This document shows, one piece after another, positions 51,420 through 60,228 of a stretch of 64,000 bases of DNA. Source of the stretch: Streptomyces sp. NBC_01016 (lineage in GTDB: Bacteria > Actinomycetota > Actinomycetes > Streptomycetales > Streptomycetaceae); assembly GCF_026341035.1 (NCBI RefSeq), contig NZ_JAPEOQ010000002.1, forward strand, positions 744,001 through 808,000, read 5' to 3'. The notes beneath the pieces were generated by a model that was not told the DNA's origin, did not search any database, and saw only the letters and a program-made list of their open reading frames with translations. Positions within the stretch are counted from its first letter, which is position 1. Each line of letters starts with the position of its first letter. A program made the translations under genes and the position numbers.

Positions 51420-52772
51420 ATGGTGGAGAGCACAGGCGGGGAGGCCGGGGAGGGCGGCGCCGCCGAGGTGCTCGACCGACCGCTGCCCGAAGGGGTACGA
51501 CGACGGGTCGTGCAGATCGCGTCGGACGGCTTCGGCGGTCTGACGGTGGGTGAACTTCCGGCGCAATTGCGGCAGTATGCCCGGTTCACCCCGACCCGGC
51601 GGATGAAGTTCGCCGGCAACGCGATGGCCGCGGCTCTGGAGAGCGACCCGCTGTTCCGGCAGCGGATCGGGGAGCGCCTGCGGGACGCGCAGCCCGAGCT
51701 CGCGGCCGCCCTGGAGGCGGGCTCCCCGCCGCCCGCGGCCGATCCGCTCGACGTGGCGGCGGCCGCCTATGTGCTGCGGCCCGTCGGCTGGGTGAAGCTC
51801 GTCGCCGCCGCGGGCGAGGACGCGGAGCGGGCCGACGCCGAGCGCGCCGACGACGAGACCCGCGCCGAACTGGAGCGGCTGCGCGCCGAGCTGGCCGAGG
51901 CCAGGGCCCACACCAGGACCGAGGCGGAGCGGCTCCGCTCGGAGCTCGACGCCGCCAAGCGCGAGGTCGCCTCCGTGGAGCGCAAGCTGCGGGCCGCTCT
52001 CAGTGACGTGAAGCGCGGCGAGGCCGCCGTGCGCAAGGCGAAGGCCGAGACCGACGCGGTGCGCGCCGAGGGGCAGGCCCAGGTGTCCGCCGCGGAGAGC
52101 GAGTCGCGCCGGCTCAAATCGCGGCTCGGCGAGGCGGAGTCGGCCCTCGAGTCCTCCCGCAGGGCGGCCCGCGAGGGCCGCAGCATCGAGGACATGCGGG
52201 TGCGGCTGCTGCTCGACACGGTCCTGGACGCGGCCCAGGGGCTGCGCAGGGAGCTCGCGTTGCCGCCGGTGTCCTCGCGGCCCGCCGACTCCGTGGACGC
52301 CGTCGAGCCGGGCAGGATGACGCCGAAGGACATCGCGGCGCGCGCCCTGCACGAGCACGACCCGGCGATCCTCGACCAGTTGCTGGCGCTTCCGCAGGCC
52401 CACCTCGTGGTCGACGGCTACAACGTCACGAAGACCGGGTATCCGACGATGCCCCTGGAGAAGCAGCGGCTGCGCCTGCTCGGTTCGCTCTCGCAGCTCG
52501 CGGCGCAGACCGGGGCCGAGGTGACCTGTGTCTTCGACGGGGCCGAACTCGCCGCGCCCGTACTGCTCGCGCCGCCGCGCGGAGTGCGGGTGCTGTTCTC
52601 CAAACCGGGGGTCACGGCGGACGAGCTGATCCGTCAGCTCGTGCGCGCCGAGCCGTCGGGCCGCCCCGTCATCGTCGTGTCGACCGACCGGGAGGTCGCG
52701 GACGGCATCGCGAAGGCGGGGGCACGCCCGGTCGCCTCCGTGGTGCTCCTGAAACGACTCTCGCACGGCTGA
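51420..52772 (+). CDS. Coiled-coil protein with C-terminal NYN (YacP-like) RNase domain
   Basis: 450 aa. Residues about 120-260 are a long coiled coil (RAELERLRAELAEARAHT, RLKSRLGEAESALESSRRAA). The C-terminal domain (about 315-450) is NYN/YacP type: LLALPQAHLVVDGYNVTKTG, LLGSLSQLAAQTGAEVTCVFDGAE, and VIVVSTDREVADGIAKAGA, with the conserved Asp residues of the PIN-like active site. The first 110 residues (GFGGLTVGELPAQLRQYARFTP) form an uncharacterised alpha-helical region. YacP is the RNase Rae1 in Bacillus; RNA cleavage here is inferred from that. Confidence 0.9.
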   Translation: MVESTGGEAGEGGAAEVLDRPLPEGVRRRVVQIASDGFGGLTVGELPAQLRQYARFTPTRRMKFAGNAMAAALESDPLFRQRIGERLRDAQPELAAALEAGSPPPAADPLDVAAAAYVLRPVGWVKLVAAAGEDAERADAERADDETRAELERLRAELAEARAHTRTEAERLRSELDAAKREVASVERKLRAALSDVKRGEAAVRKAKAETDAVRAEGQAQVSAAESESRRLKSRLGEAESALESSRRAAREGRSIEDMRVRLLLDTVLDAAQGLRRELALPPVSSRPADSVDAVEPGRMTPKDIAARALHEHDPAILDQLLALPQAHLVVDGYNVTKTGYPTMPLEKQRLRLLGSLSQLAAQTGAEVTCVFDGAELAAPVLLAPPRGVRVLFSKPGVTADELIRQLVRAEPSGRPVIVVSTDREVADGIAKAGARPVASVVLLKRLSHG

Positions 52773-53073
52773 CGTTCGACCAAAAGGGGCCCCGAGTTAC
52801 CTATGTCACACGCGCAACATCCGTGTCGAATGCCCGAATTGGCGAAACCTTCACGCAACGTAGCGTCAAGCGGACATCACTGCATGTGAGTTGAGTGCAA
52901 AGAATGCAGCGAGTGACGGAGTTTTTTCTCTGAGGGATTTGAACTGATCACGAAGAGGTCACTAGGGTCGGCTCGAACCTCCGCTCGGGTGATCACCTAA
53001 AAGGGGTGACGGTGGAGGGACACCGCCCGCCGGCGCATCGGTAGGCGGCTGGAGGAAGAAGGAGCTCGCCTTC
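52773..53073. other. 301-nt leader region of the first NlpC/P60 gene
   Basis: The left part is unusually AT-rich for this DNA (CACGCAACGTAGCGTCAAGC, GTGCAAAGAATGCAGCGAG, GTTTTTTCTCTGAGGG), as expected for promoter DNA. The last 100 nt is GC-rich with small hairpins (GGTGGAGGGACACC; CCGCC paired with GGCGG). I looked for a ydaO (c-di-AMP) element, common before cell-wall hydrolases, and did not find its conserved core. Confidence 0.6.
52939..52968 (+). promoter_or_regulatory. Putative promoter TTGAAC-18-TAGGGT
   Basis: TTGAAC (52939-52944) and TAGGGT (52963-52968) fit the Streptomyces housekeeping consensus with an 18-base spacer. The transcript would start near 52975, giving a 5' UTR of about 100 nt before GTG 53074. 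Confidence 0.55.
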
Positions 53074-54099
53074 GTGGCGTCCCACCGTCGACCCAAGCAG
53101 CCGAGCCGCACCCGCGTGACCGTGCTCACCGCGACCGCCGCCGCTGCCGTGGCCCTTACTTCTCAGGCCGCCAACGCCGCACCGAAGCCCAGCAAGAGCG
53201 AAGTCAAGGCCAAGGTCGACAAGCTCTACGAAGAGGCCGGTCTCGCGACCGACCACTACAACGGGGCCAAGGAGAAGCAGAAGAAGCTCGAGTCGGAGAT
53301 CGGCGATCTCCAGGACAAGGTCGCCCGCGGCCAGGACGACCTCAACGAGCTGCGCTCCGGCCTCGGCACGCTCGCCGGGCAGCAGTACCGCTCCGGTGGC
53401 ATCGACCCCTCGGTCCAGCTCTTCCTCTCCTCGGACCCGGACAGCTACCTCGACAAGGCCTCCACGCTCGACTCGCTCAGCGCCCAGCAGCTCGAGTCGC
53501 TCAAGAAGGTCCAGGAGAAGCAGCGCACGCTCGCCCAGGAGCGCGCAGAGGCCTCCCAGAAGCTCAAGGACCTCGCCGACACGCGCACCGAGCTCGGCAA
53601 GAAGAAGGATCAGGTCCAGGGCAAGCTCGCGGAGGCCCGCAAGCTGCTCAACACGCTGACCGCCGAGCAGCGGGCCAAGATGGCCGCCGAGCAGGAGCGC
53701 GCCAGCCGCGACTCCGCCAGCCGTGTCGACCTCGGCGACGCGCTGCCCGCCTCGGGCCGCGCCTCCGCCGCCCTGTCCGCGGCCGCCAGCCAGATCGGCA
53801 AGCCGTACGTCTCCGGCGGCTCGGGCCCCAACTCCTACGACTGCTCGGGCCTGACCCAGTGGGCGTACAACCAGGCCGGTGTCTCCATAACCCGGACCAC
53901 GTACACGCAGATCGGTGAGGGCACCGAGGTGGCCAGGAGCCAGCTCAAGCCCGGTGACCTGGTCTTCTTCAACAACACCGAGCACGTGGGCCTGTACGCG
54001 GGCAACGGTCAGGTCCTGCACGCCCCGCACCCCGGTGCCAGCGTGCGCTACGAGTCGATGGACACGGTCGGTCCCTACCAGACCGCCCGCCGCATCTGA
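53074..54099 (+). CDS. NlpC/P60 peptidoglycan hydrolase with N-terminal coiled coil
   Basis: 341 aa from GTG 53074 (GGAG nine bases upstream). Secreted by a Sec signal (RTRVTVLTATAAAAVALTSQAANA). Residues about 40-215 form a long coiled-coil pair of helices (KVDKLYEEAGLATDHYNGAK, RTLAQERAEASQKLKDLA), with LFLSSDPDSYLDKASTLDSL at the turn. The NlpC/P60 domain (about 230-341) has catalytic Cys in NSYDCSGLTQWAY and His in TEHVGLYAGNGQVLHAPHPG. It should cut D-Glu-meso-DAP bonds, with the coiled coil holding the domain inactive, like RipA-type enzymes. A paralogue follows at 54365. Confidence 0.93.
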   Translation: MASHRRPKQPSRTRVTVLTATAAAAVALTSQAANAAPKPSKSEVKAKVDKLYEEAGLATDHYNGAKEKQKKLESEIGDLQDKVARGQDDLNELRSGLGTLAGQQYRSGGIDPSVQLFLSSDPDSYLDKASTLDSLSAQQLESLKKVQEKQRTLAQERAEASQKLKDLADTRTELGKKKDQVQGKLAEARKLLNTLTAEQRAKMAAEQERASRDSASRVDLGDALPASGRASAALSAAASQIGKPYVSGGSGPNSYDCSGLTQWAYNQAGVSITRTTYTQIGEGTEVARSQLKPGDLVFFNNTEHVGLYAGNGQVLHAPHPGASVRYESMDTVGPYQTARRI

Positions 54100-54112
54100 C
54101 CGTCGCGGCCGA

Positions 54113-54149
54113 AGCGGGCCCTTCCGGCGGACTCGCTGGAGGGCCCGCT
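54113..54149 (+). terminator. Terminator between the two NlpC genes
   Basis: AGCGGGCCCTTCC (54113-54125), loop, GGAGGGCCCGCT (54138-54149), followed by TTTCC. A second perfect 10-bp repeat, GCGCCCCGCC/GGCGGGGCGC (54218-54253), follows. Confidence 0.7.
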
Positions 54150-54279
54150 TTCCACTTCCCAACGTGCCCTGGAAACGCGCCCGTTCGGGCGAATTCCACG
54201 GACCCGCGCTGACCCCTGCGCCCCGCCCATGACCTGCGTCAGAGGCGGGGCGCCGCGCTGCGTGTCCCCTGAACGGTCT

Positions 54280-54309
54280 TTGGTCAGGCGGTAGTCGCCC
54301 GACTACTGT
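54280..54309 (+). promoter_or_regulatory. Putative promoter TTGGTC-18-TACTGT
   Basis: TTGGTC (54280-54285) and TACTGT (54304-54309), 18 bases apart, about 50 nt before the second NlpC gene. The -35 match is weak. Confidence 0.4.
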
Positions 54310-54364
54310 CGGCGCGCATTCCCCCGATCACGGGGGTCCGTCAGCGGAAGGGGAGCGGCAACCC

Positions 54365-55399
54365 GTGGGTTCTCATCGCCGTATCTCGCACTCTCGGCAC
54401 TCGGGCCTCGACCGGAGTACGCGAGCGACTGTTCTGGGCGTGGCCGCGGCCTCCGCGGCAGCGGCCCTCGGCGCAGCACCCGCGGGCGCGGCGCCGCAGG
54501 ACAGGCCCGCCGCCGGCAAGGCCGCGGTGGACCGCCTGTACGAGCAGGCCGAGGAGGCCACCGAGGCGTTCAACCGGGCCGACGAGCGCACGGACAAGCT
54601 CCGCAAGGAACTCGCCGACACTCAGGACCAGGTGGCCCGCGGGCAGGAGCGGATCAACGCGATGCGGCGCGCGCTCGGCGTGGTGGCCGGCGCCCAGTAC
54701 CGGTCCGGCGGCATGGACCCCTCGCTCGCCCTGATGCTCTCCTCCGACCCGGACGGCTACCTCGACAAGGCCGGCACGCTCGACCGGATCGGCGCGCGGC
54801 ACGCGGGCGAGCTGGTCGAACTGCGGGGCGCCCAGCGCAATCTGGACCAGCGCAGGGCCGAGGCGCGGTCCGAGCTCGCCGAGCTGGAGGCCGCCCGCAA
54901 GGCCGTCAGGCAGCACAAGCAGACCGTGGAGAAGAAGCTGGCCAAGGCGCGGCAGCTGCTCAACGCGATGCCGAGCGGGGAGCGGGCCGCGTACGACCGG
55001 GCCTCGCGTGGCGGCGCCCGCCCCGATCTGGCCGGTGCGGGGCCCGCCTCCTCCGACCGCGCTGCCGCCGCGCTCGCCGCCGCCAAGTCGGCGCTCGGCA
55101 AGCCGTACGTCTGGGGCTCCACGGGGCCCTCCGGCTTCGACTGCTCGGGCCTGATGCAGTGGTCGTACGGGCAGGCGGGCGTCGGTCTGCCGCGCACCTC
55201 GCAGGCGCAGCGGTACGCGGGCCGCCAGGTCCCGCTCTCCCAGGCGCAGCCCGGCGACCTCGTGGCGTACGGCTCCGACGCCCACCACATCGGCATCTAC
55301 GCGGGCAACGGCCAGGTGATCCACGCGCCGCACCCGGGCGCCCCGGTGCGCTACGACCCGGTCGGCATGATGCCCGTCTCATCCGTGACCCGCGTCTGA
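54365..55399 (+). CDS. NlpC/P60 peptidoglycan hydrolase, paralogue of the preceding gene
   Basis: 344 aa from GTG 54365, with GGGGAG nine bases upstream. It has the same layout as its neighbour: signal peptide ending AAPAGAAPQ, coiled coil (DQVARGQERINAMRRALGVV; the shared YRSGGMDPSLALMLSSDPDGYLDKA block), and NlpC/P60 domain with catalytic Cys in SGFDCSGLMQWSY and His in AHHIGIYAGNGQVIHAPHPG. The two clearly arose by tandem duplication and have diverged mainly in the helices. Each has its own candidate promoter, so they can be expressed separately. Confidence 0.93.
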   Translation: MGSHRRISHSRHSGLDRSTRATVLGVAAASAAAALGAAPAGAAPQDRPAAGKAAVDRLYEQAEEATEAFNRADERTDKLRKELADTQDQVARGQERINAMRRALGVVAGAQYRSGGMDPSLALMLSSDPDGYLDKAGTLDRIGARHAGELVELRGAQRNLDQRRAEARSELAELEAARKAVRQHKQTVEKKLAKARQLLNAMPSGERAAYDRASRGGARPDLAGAGPASSDRAAAALAAAKSALGKPYVWGSTGPSGFDCSGLMQWSYGQAGVGLPRTSQAQRYAGRQVPLSQAQPGDLVAYGSDAHHIGIYAGNGQVIHAPHPGAPVRYDPVGMMPVSSVTRV

Positions 55400-55415
55400 C
55401 GCCTCCCGCGGGACT

Positions 55416-55602
55416 TAGGGCCCTTCTGACGGATCTTGCCGGTGAGCGGGCCCTGGCACGCACATCTGCTGCGTTGTCGTCGGTTGCCAACGCTCCGCGT
55501 TGACGCCCTCCTCCGCCTTGCAGCTGCACGCACCAGCCCCCGCTCACCGGCACCGAACATGACAGCCGACCACGTCCAGCCTGATCCGTCAGAAGGACCC
55601 TA
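55416..55602. repeat. 187-bp inverted-repeat element (MITE-like)
   Basis: The ends match as inverted repeats: TAGGGCCCTTCTGACGGATC (55416-55435) against the complement of 55583-55602, 19 of 20 bases. A second, inner pair is GCCGGTGAGCGGG (from 55438) with CCCGCTCACCGGC (to 55551). The interior has CTGCTGCGTTGTCGTCGGTT and GCCCTCCTCCGCCTTGCAG. I recall closely similar elements in other Streptomyces genomes. No transposase is encoded. Confidence 0.8.
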
Positions 55603-55619
55603 GCCGTACGATCGACAAG

Positions 55620-56831
55620 ATGGCTGGTCGAGGGCGTGCGGTGGGCAGGGCGGGGAGTGCGGTGGCACTGGGCGCCCTGCTCGTAGGGCTTTCCGCGCTC
55701 TCTGGGTGCGGCAAGGACGCGGGGCCGAAGGGTGCCGACGCGTCCGCCGTGCAGCGGGTGCTCGACCAGCGGGCGCACGCCGTCGTCACCCGGGACGGGC
55801 CCGCCTACCGGTCGACGGGCAGCGCGGAGCCCGGCCTGCTCGACGACCTCTCCGAGGTCCCGCTCGACTCCTGGCAGTACAAGCTCACCCACCTGAAGCG
55901 CTCCGGATCCCGCGCCACCGCCACCGCCGAACTGCGCTACCGCATCGACGGCTACGACAAGGCGCCCGTCGTCGCCGAGCGCAGGCTGACGCTCGGCCAC
56001 GGCGACGACGGCTGGTACGTCACCGGGGACCGGCCCGGGAAGAAGGCGGGCGAACAGCTGTGGGAGCAGGGGGAGGTGGCCGCGGTGAAGGGCTCGCACA
56101 GCCTGGTGCTCGGGGTCGGCAAACCGCGCTCCGAACTGCGCTCGTACGCGAAGCTCGCCGACGAGGCGGTGCCCTCGGTGCAGCGTGCATGGGGCGGCGA
56201 CTGGGCGCGCCGGGTCGTCGTTCTGGTGCCCGAGTCCCTCGACGAGATGGGCGAGTTGCTGGGCTCGCCCGCCGCCGGCTACCAGGGGATCGCGGCCGTC
56301 ACGACGGGTGAGGCGGGCGGTCCCAGCACGGCGCCCGCGGACCGGGTGATCCTCAACCCCGAGGCGTACGGCGTGCTCGGCGAGGTCGGCAAGCAGGTCG
56401 TCCTCACCCACGAGACCGCCCACGTCGCCACCCGCCGCGCGACGTCCGCCGCGACCCCGCTGTGGCTCTCCGAGGGGTACGCGGACTGGGCGGGCTACCG
56501 CGAGAGCGACCGCACACCGGGCCAGGCGGCGCCCGAACTGCGCCGCGCGGTCGAGCAGAGCGCGGCGCCGGCACGGCTCCCCGACGACAAGGACTTCGGC
56601 TTCTCCGGCGACTCCGCCAAGCTCGCCCGCGCGTACGAGAGCGGCTGGTTGGCCTGCCGGATGATCGCGGACCGCTGGGGCGAGGCGAAGCTCAACGCGT
56701 TCTACAAGGCGGTCGGCGGCCACAAGCAGCGGGAAGGGGCCGTCGACGGCGCGCTGCGGCAGGCCCTCGGCATCGACGAGCAGGAGTTCGTGGCGCAGTG
56801 GCGGGAGTACGTGCGGTCCGAGCTGGGCTGA
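55620..56831 (+). CDS. Lipoprotein with gluzincin-type metallopeptidase motif
   Basis: 403 aa. Lipobox LSGC with Cys30. Residues about 40-150 form a lipoprotein-like beta domain (TATAELRYRIDGYDKAPVVA, LGHGDDGWYVTGD). The C-terminal half has HETAH (an HExxH zinc motif, near residues 265-269) and, 18 residues on, LSEGYADW, whose Glu would be the third zinc ligand as in M1-type peptidases. The family is annotated as hypothetical in Streptomyces; peptidase activity is inferred from the motif. No SD precedes ATG 55620, but TACGAT at 55607-55612 lies seven bases upstream, so a leaderless transcript is possible. Confidence 0.85.
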   Translation: MAGRGRAVGRAGSAVALGALLVGLSALSGCGKDAGPKGADASAVQRVLDQRAHAVVTRDGPAYRSTGSAEPGLLDDLSEVPLDSWQYKLTHLKRSGSRATATAELRYRIDGYDKAPVVAERRLTLGHGDDGWYVTGDRPGKKAGEQLWEQGEVAAVKGSHSLVLGVGKPRSELRSYAKLADEAVPSVQRAWGGDWARRVVVLVPESLDEMGELLGSPAAGYQGIAAVTTGEAGGPSTAPADRVILNPEAYGVLGEVGKQVVLTHETAHVATRRATSAATPLWLSEGYADWAGYRESDRTPGQAAPELRRAVEQSAAPARLPDDKDFGFSGDSAKLARAYESGWLACRMIADRWGEAKLNAFYKAVGGHKQREGAVDGALRQALGIDEQEFVAQWREYVRSELG

Positions 56832-56841
56832 TTTTTGGGCC

Positions 56842-58092
56842 CTAGGGCGTCGGTACCGCGTTGTCGCGCGAGGTCGGGGTGGGCGCGGGGGCGTGCTCGG
56901 CGCGCCGGGGTTCGGTCACCGTGGCGCGCCACAGCCGGCGGCAGGCGCTGAGGGAGGCCACGACCAGCAGGCCGTTGCGTACGAGGAGGAGGGTGACGCC
57001 GATCGGGTCGCTGGCGACCACGTTGCCGAAGTAGAGCGGGAACTCCAGGAACGTCACGAAGGTCGCCGCGAGCACCAGCCACACCGGCAGCGTCATCCGG
57101 CTGTCGCGGAAGAGGAGACAGACCGCGGCGACGCCCACCAGCCACACCATGTACTGCGGGCTGATCACGCGGCTCGTCGTCGTGAACAGCAGCACCGCCG
57201 TCAGGCCCGCGTCGGCGAGCGTCGCGGGCTGCCAGGCGCGCGCCTTGAACCGCCACAGCAGCAGCCAGCCGAACGCGAGCGCCGTGAGCACCTGCGCCAG
57301 GGTGCTCACCACGTCCACGTACGGGCCGAGGAACTCCACCGAGCCGTAGTTCAGCTGCACCGTGCCGTTCCAGCCGAACTGGCGCGCCACGTGGAAGACG
57401 AGTGAGCCGAGGGACTCCACCTCGGTGCCGCGGTTCTTCTGGAACGTGAGGAAGGCGAGCGCGCCCGGCATCGCGAGCGTGAAGGCGACGAGCAGCCCGG
57501 CCGCCGTCAGGACCGCCGTGCCCCACGTCTGCCGGGTGGCCCGGCCGCGCCGCGTGCCGAGCAGCAGCAGCGCGGGCCACACCTTGATCATCGCGCCGAT
57601 CGCCGCGAAGACGCCCGCGGCCCGCGGATGCCGGGCCGCCGCGAGCAGTGACGCGATCGCGACGGCCGTCACCATCACGTCGTAGCGCGCGTAGACGGTC
57701 TGTCCGAGCAGCGGCAGCCCGATGACCCACACCCAGGTGCCGCGCCGCGATCCGCCCCGCCGTTCGGAGACGTAGAGGAGCATCAGCAGGACGACGGCGT
57801 CCGCCAGGAACGCGAGCAGGAAGAAGGCGGAGGCGTACTCCAGGAAGGGCAGCAGCGCGGGGGAGAGGATCGCCATCGCGGCGGCCGGCGGGTACTGCCA
57901 CGTGACGTCGTCCAGAGGGAACGTTCCGGTGCGCAGCACGTCGAACCAGCCCTGGTAAATCACGTGGACGTCGCTGGTGACGTCGGGACCTGGAACAACG
58001 ATCACCTTGAAGACGCACAGCAGAAGCAGCGCGCGGGTCAGTACCCAGGTGACCAGGAGCCCGGCGGGCGTTCGCGTCTTCATTCGATACAT
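56842..58092 (-). CDS. GT87-type (DUF2029) integral membrane glycosyltransferase
   Basis: 416 aa from ATG 58092; the frame is open to 58197 but the membrane protein begins at MYRMKTRTPAGLLVTWVLTR. About ten to twelve helices (ALLLLCVFKVIVVPG, ASAFFLLAFLADAVVLLMLLY, VMVTAVAIASLLAAAR). Conserved features of polyprenol-phosphate-mannose-dependent GT-C enzymes: an acidic residue in the first loop (DVTSDVHVIYQGW) and WQYPPAAAMAILSPAL. Such enzymes elongate mannolipids or lipoglycans. It is divergent from the GT4 gene with 80 nt between starts. Confidence 0.88.
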   Translation of the reverse strand: MYRMKTRTPAGLLVTWVLTRALLLLCVFKVIVVPGPDVTSDVHVIYQGWFDVLRTGTFPLDDVTWQYPPAAAMAILSPALLPFLEYASAFFLLAFLADAVVLLMLLYVSERRGGSRRGTWVWVIGLPLLGQTVYARYDVMVTAVAIASLLAAARHPRAAGVFAAIGAMIKVWPALLLLGTRRGRATRQTWGTAVLTAAGLLVAFTLAMPGALAFLTFQKNRGTEVESLGSLVFHVARQFGWNGTVQLNYGSVEFLGPYVDVVSTLAQVLTALAFGWLLLWRFKARAWQPATLADAGLTAVLLFTTTSRVISPQYMVWLVGVAAVCLLFRDSRMTLPVWLVLAATFVTFLEFPLYFGNVVASDPIGVTLLLVRNGLLVVASLSACRRLWRATVTEPRRAEHAPAPTPTSRDNAVPTP

Positions 58093-58172
58093 GATGCCGG
58101 GAAGTCCTGTGGCCTGGCCATGGACCCCCGCGGCGCGGCGGCCACCGCCGGGCGCGTTCGGTACTGTCGGCG

Positions 58173-59327
58173 GTGATGCGCCAGACACCGAAGACACTGC
58201 TCGTGACCAACGACTTCCCGCCGCGCCCCGGTGGGATCCAGGCGTTCCTGCACAACATGGCGCTGCGCCTGGATCCGGAGCGGCTCGTCGTCTACGCCTC
58301 GACGTGGAAGCGCACCCGCGAGGGCATCGAGGCCACGGCGGCCTTCGACGCCGAGCAGCCGTTCACCGTGGTGCGCGACAACACGACGATGCTGCTGCCG
58401 ACCCCGCGCGTGACCAAGCGCGCGGCGGGGCTGCTGCGGGCGCACGGCTGTACGTCGGTGTGGTTCGGGGCGGCGGCGCCGCTCGGCCTGATGGCGCCCG
58501 CGCTGCGCAGGGCGGGCGCCTCACGCATCGTCGCGACGACGCACGGGCACGAGGCGGGCTGGGCCCAACTCCCCGCTTCCCGGCAGCTGTTGCGGCGGAT
58601 CGGGGAGGGCACGGACACGATCACGTATCTCGGTGAGTACACGCGCTCGCGCATCGCGGCGGCGCTCACGCCCGCGGCGGCGGAGCGGATGGAGCAGCTT
58701 CCGCCGGGGGTCGACGAGAAGACGTTCCACCCGGGGTCGGGTGGGGATGTCGTACGGGCGCGGCTCGGGCTCACGGACCGGCCGGTGGTGGTGTGCGTCT
58801 CGCGCTTGGTGCCCCGCAAGGGCCAGGACACCTTGATCCTCGCCATGCCGAAGATCCTGGCGGCCGTGCCGGACGCGGTGCTGCTGATCGTGGGCGGCGG
58901 GCCGTACGAGAAGGACCTGCGCAAGCTGGCTGCCGAGACCGGGGTCGCGGACTCGGTGCGCTTCACGGGGTCCGTGCCGTGGGAGGAGCTGCCCGCGCAC
59001 TACGGGGCGGGGGACGTGTTCGCGATGCCGTGCCGTACGCGGCGGGGCGGGCTCGACGTGGAAGGCCTCGGCATCGTCTACCTGGAGGCCTCCGCGACCG
59101 GGCTCCCGGTCGTCTCCGGCGACTCGGGCGGCGCGCCGGACGCGGTGCTCGACGGTGAGACGGGGTGGGTCGTCCGTGGCGGCTCGGAAGCGGAGTCCGC
59201 GGACCGCATCGTGACGCTCCTCCAGGACCCGGAACTCCGCCGCCGGATGGGCGAGCGGGGCCGCGAATGGGTCGAGGAGAAGTGGCGCTGGGATTTGCTG
59301 GCGGAGCGGTTGCGGGGGTTGTTGTAA
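58173..59327 (+). CDS. GT4-family glycosyltransferase (PimB-prime-like mannosyltransferase)
   Basis: 384 aa, GTG 58173 or ATG 58176. GT-B fold: N-terminal LLVTNDFPPRPGGIQAFLHN, the second half VVVCVSRLVPRKGQDTLI, GGGPYEKDLRKLAAETG, VRFTGSVPWEELPAHYGAGDVFAMPCRTRRGG, and the sugar-nucleotide motif EGLGIVYLEASATGLPVV with the catalytic EX7E Glu pair. Close relatives transfer the second mannose to phosphatidylinositol mannoside. Its divergent GT87 partner fits the same lipoglycan pathway. Confidence 0.92.
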   Translation: MMRQTPKTLLVTNDFPPRPGGIQAFLHNMALRLDPERLVVYASTWKRTREGIEATAAFDAEQPFTVVRDNTTMLLPTPRVTKRAAGLLRAHGCTSVWFGAAAPLGLMAPALRRAGASRIVATTHGHEAGWAQLPASRQLLRRIGEGTDTITYLGEYTRSRIAAALTPAAAERMEQLPPGVDEKTFHPGSGGDVVRARLGLTDRPVVVCVSRLVPRKGQDTLILAMPKILAAVPDAVLLIVGGGPYEKDLRKLAAETGVADSVRFTGSVPWEELPAHYGAGDVFAMPCRTRRGGLDVEGLGIVYLEASATGLPVVSGDSGGAPDAVLDGETGWVVRGGSEAESADRIVTLLQDPELRRRMGERGREWVEEKWRWDLLAERLRGLL

Positions 59328-59698
59328 CCGGTTCGTGGCGGGGCCGTGGTTCCTGTTGCGCGGTACCGGGGGTTGGGTGGCGCGGTCCCGTTGTGCGGCA
59401 GCGGAGGTGCAGGGCTGTGCCGTGCCGTGACCGACGCTCGTCGTGAGGGGTTCGCGGTACCGGGGGTGCGGGGCTGTGGCGTGGCCGACGTCTGAGGTGA
59501 CTGGCGCGCGGCGCCGGTCCTTGTCCGGCTGCGCCGTTGCGTGGTCATCTCCCGCCCGCCCGCCCCCTCCGGGGGCTTCGGCCTCCCGGGGCCCGGAGCC
59601 TCGCCGGGGCGGTGCCTGTCCTGATGGCTCTGCAGCACCGGGGGTTCGGGAACCCACTGTGGTTGGCGCCTGCCGTTTCTATTGCGCGGCACCGGGGG

Positions 59699-59746
59699 GC
59701 CGCCTTGCCCACCCTGCCGCCCCAGGCGGCAGATTGCCCAAGGCGG
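59699..59746. repeat. 48-bp perfect repeat with nested inverted repeats (copy 2)
   Basis: Identical to 30421-30468, 29 kb away. Both copies lie between convergent 3' ends. The flanking bases differ, so the repeat unit is exactly bounded. Confidence 0.88.
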
Positions 59747-59959
59747 TTGCGGCCGGGTGCCGCGACGGGGAGCCGTGCTTGCGGCCACTCACCCGAGGCG
59801 GGGCGGCACGCTCAGGCGTGGCACCTCAAGGACCGTGGCGGGTGGGCACCTCAAGCCCCGGCGGCGGGTGCGGTACCCGTGAGGCCGACGCCCCCGGAGG
59901 GGGCGGGTGGGTGGGAGATGGGCGGGGGCAGGGCCATCGCCTGCGGGGAGGCGGGCAAA

Positions 59960-60153
59960 ATCAAGCGCGCCGTGGGGTGAGACCCGCGGGGTTCAGGGCG
60001 GAGCCCCATGGCTGCAACGCCGGTTCTGCGGATCAAACTCGCCCTGGGACGGGAGCCTGCGGGGTTCGGGGCGAAGTCCCGTGGCCGCAATGCCGGTTCC
60101 GGGAAATCGAGCTCGCCCTGGGACGGGGACCAGAGAGGTCCGGGGCGGAGCCT
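59960..60153. repeat. Tandem repeat, 2.6 units of about 73 bp
   Basis: Units begin ATCAAGCGCGCC (59960), ATCAAACTCGCC (60032) and ATCGAGCTCGCC (60106). Each continues through GGG(T/A)(G/C)GGG, then GGGGC(G/A)(G/A)AG(C/T)CCC and GCAA(C/T)GCCGGTTC. The hairpin repeat is embedded in each unit. Confidence 0.8.
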
Positions 60154-60159
60154 CGTTTT

Positions 60160-60207
60160 TCCAGCCCCGCCGGCGATCGAGGCGCGGGGGCCGGGGCGGA
60201 GCCCCGA
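60160..60207. repeat. GC-hairpin dispersed repeat copy
   Basis: AGCCCCGCCGGCGATCGAGG followed by CGCGGGGGCCGGGGCGGAGC and CCCG; same family as 3640, 16440 and 20500. Confidence 0.8.
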
Positions 60208-60228
60208 GGCGTGGGGAGCGGTCGGCCG

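Noticed and set aside
52970..53073. ydaO-type c-di-AMP riboswitch before the first NlpC gene
   Set aside because: Such elements often precede cell-wall hydrolase genes and GGGGTGA is present, but the conserved paired cores are missing and the leader is only about 100 nt.
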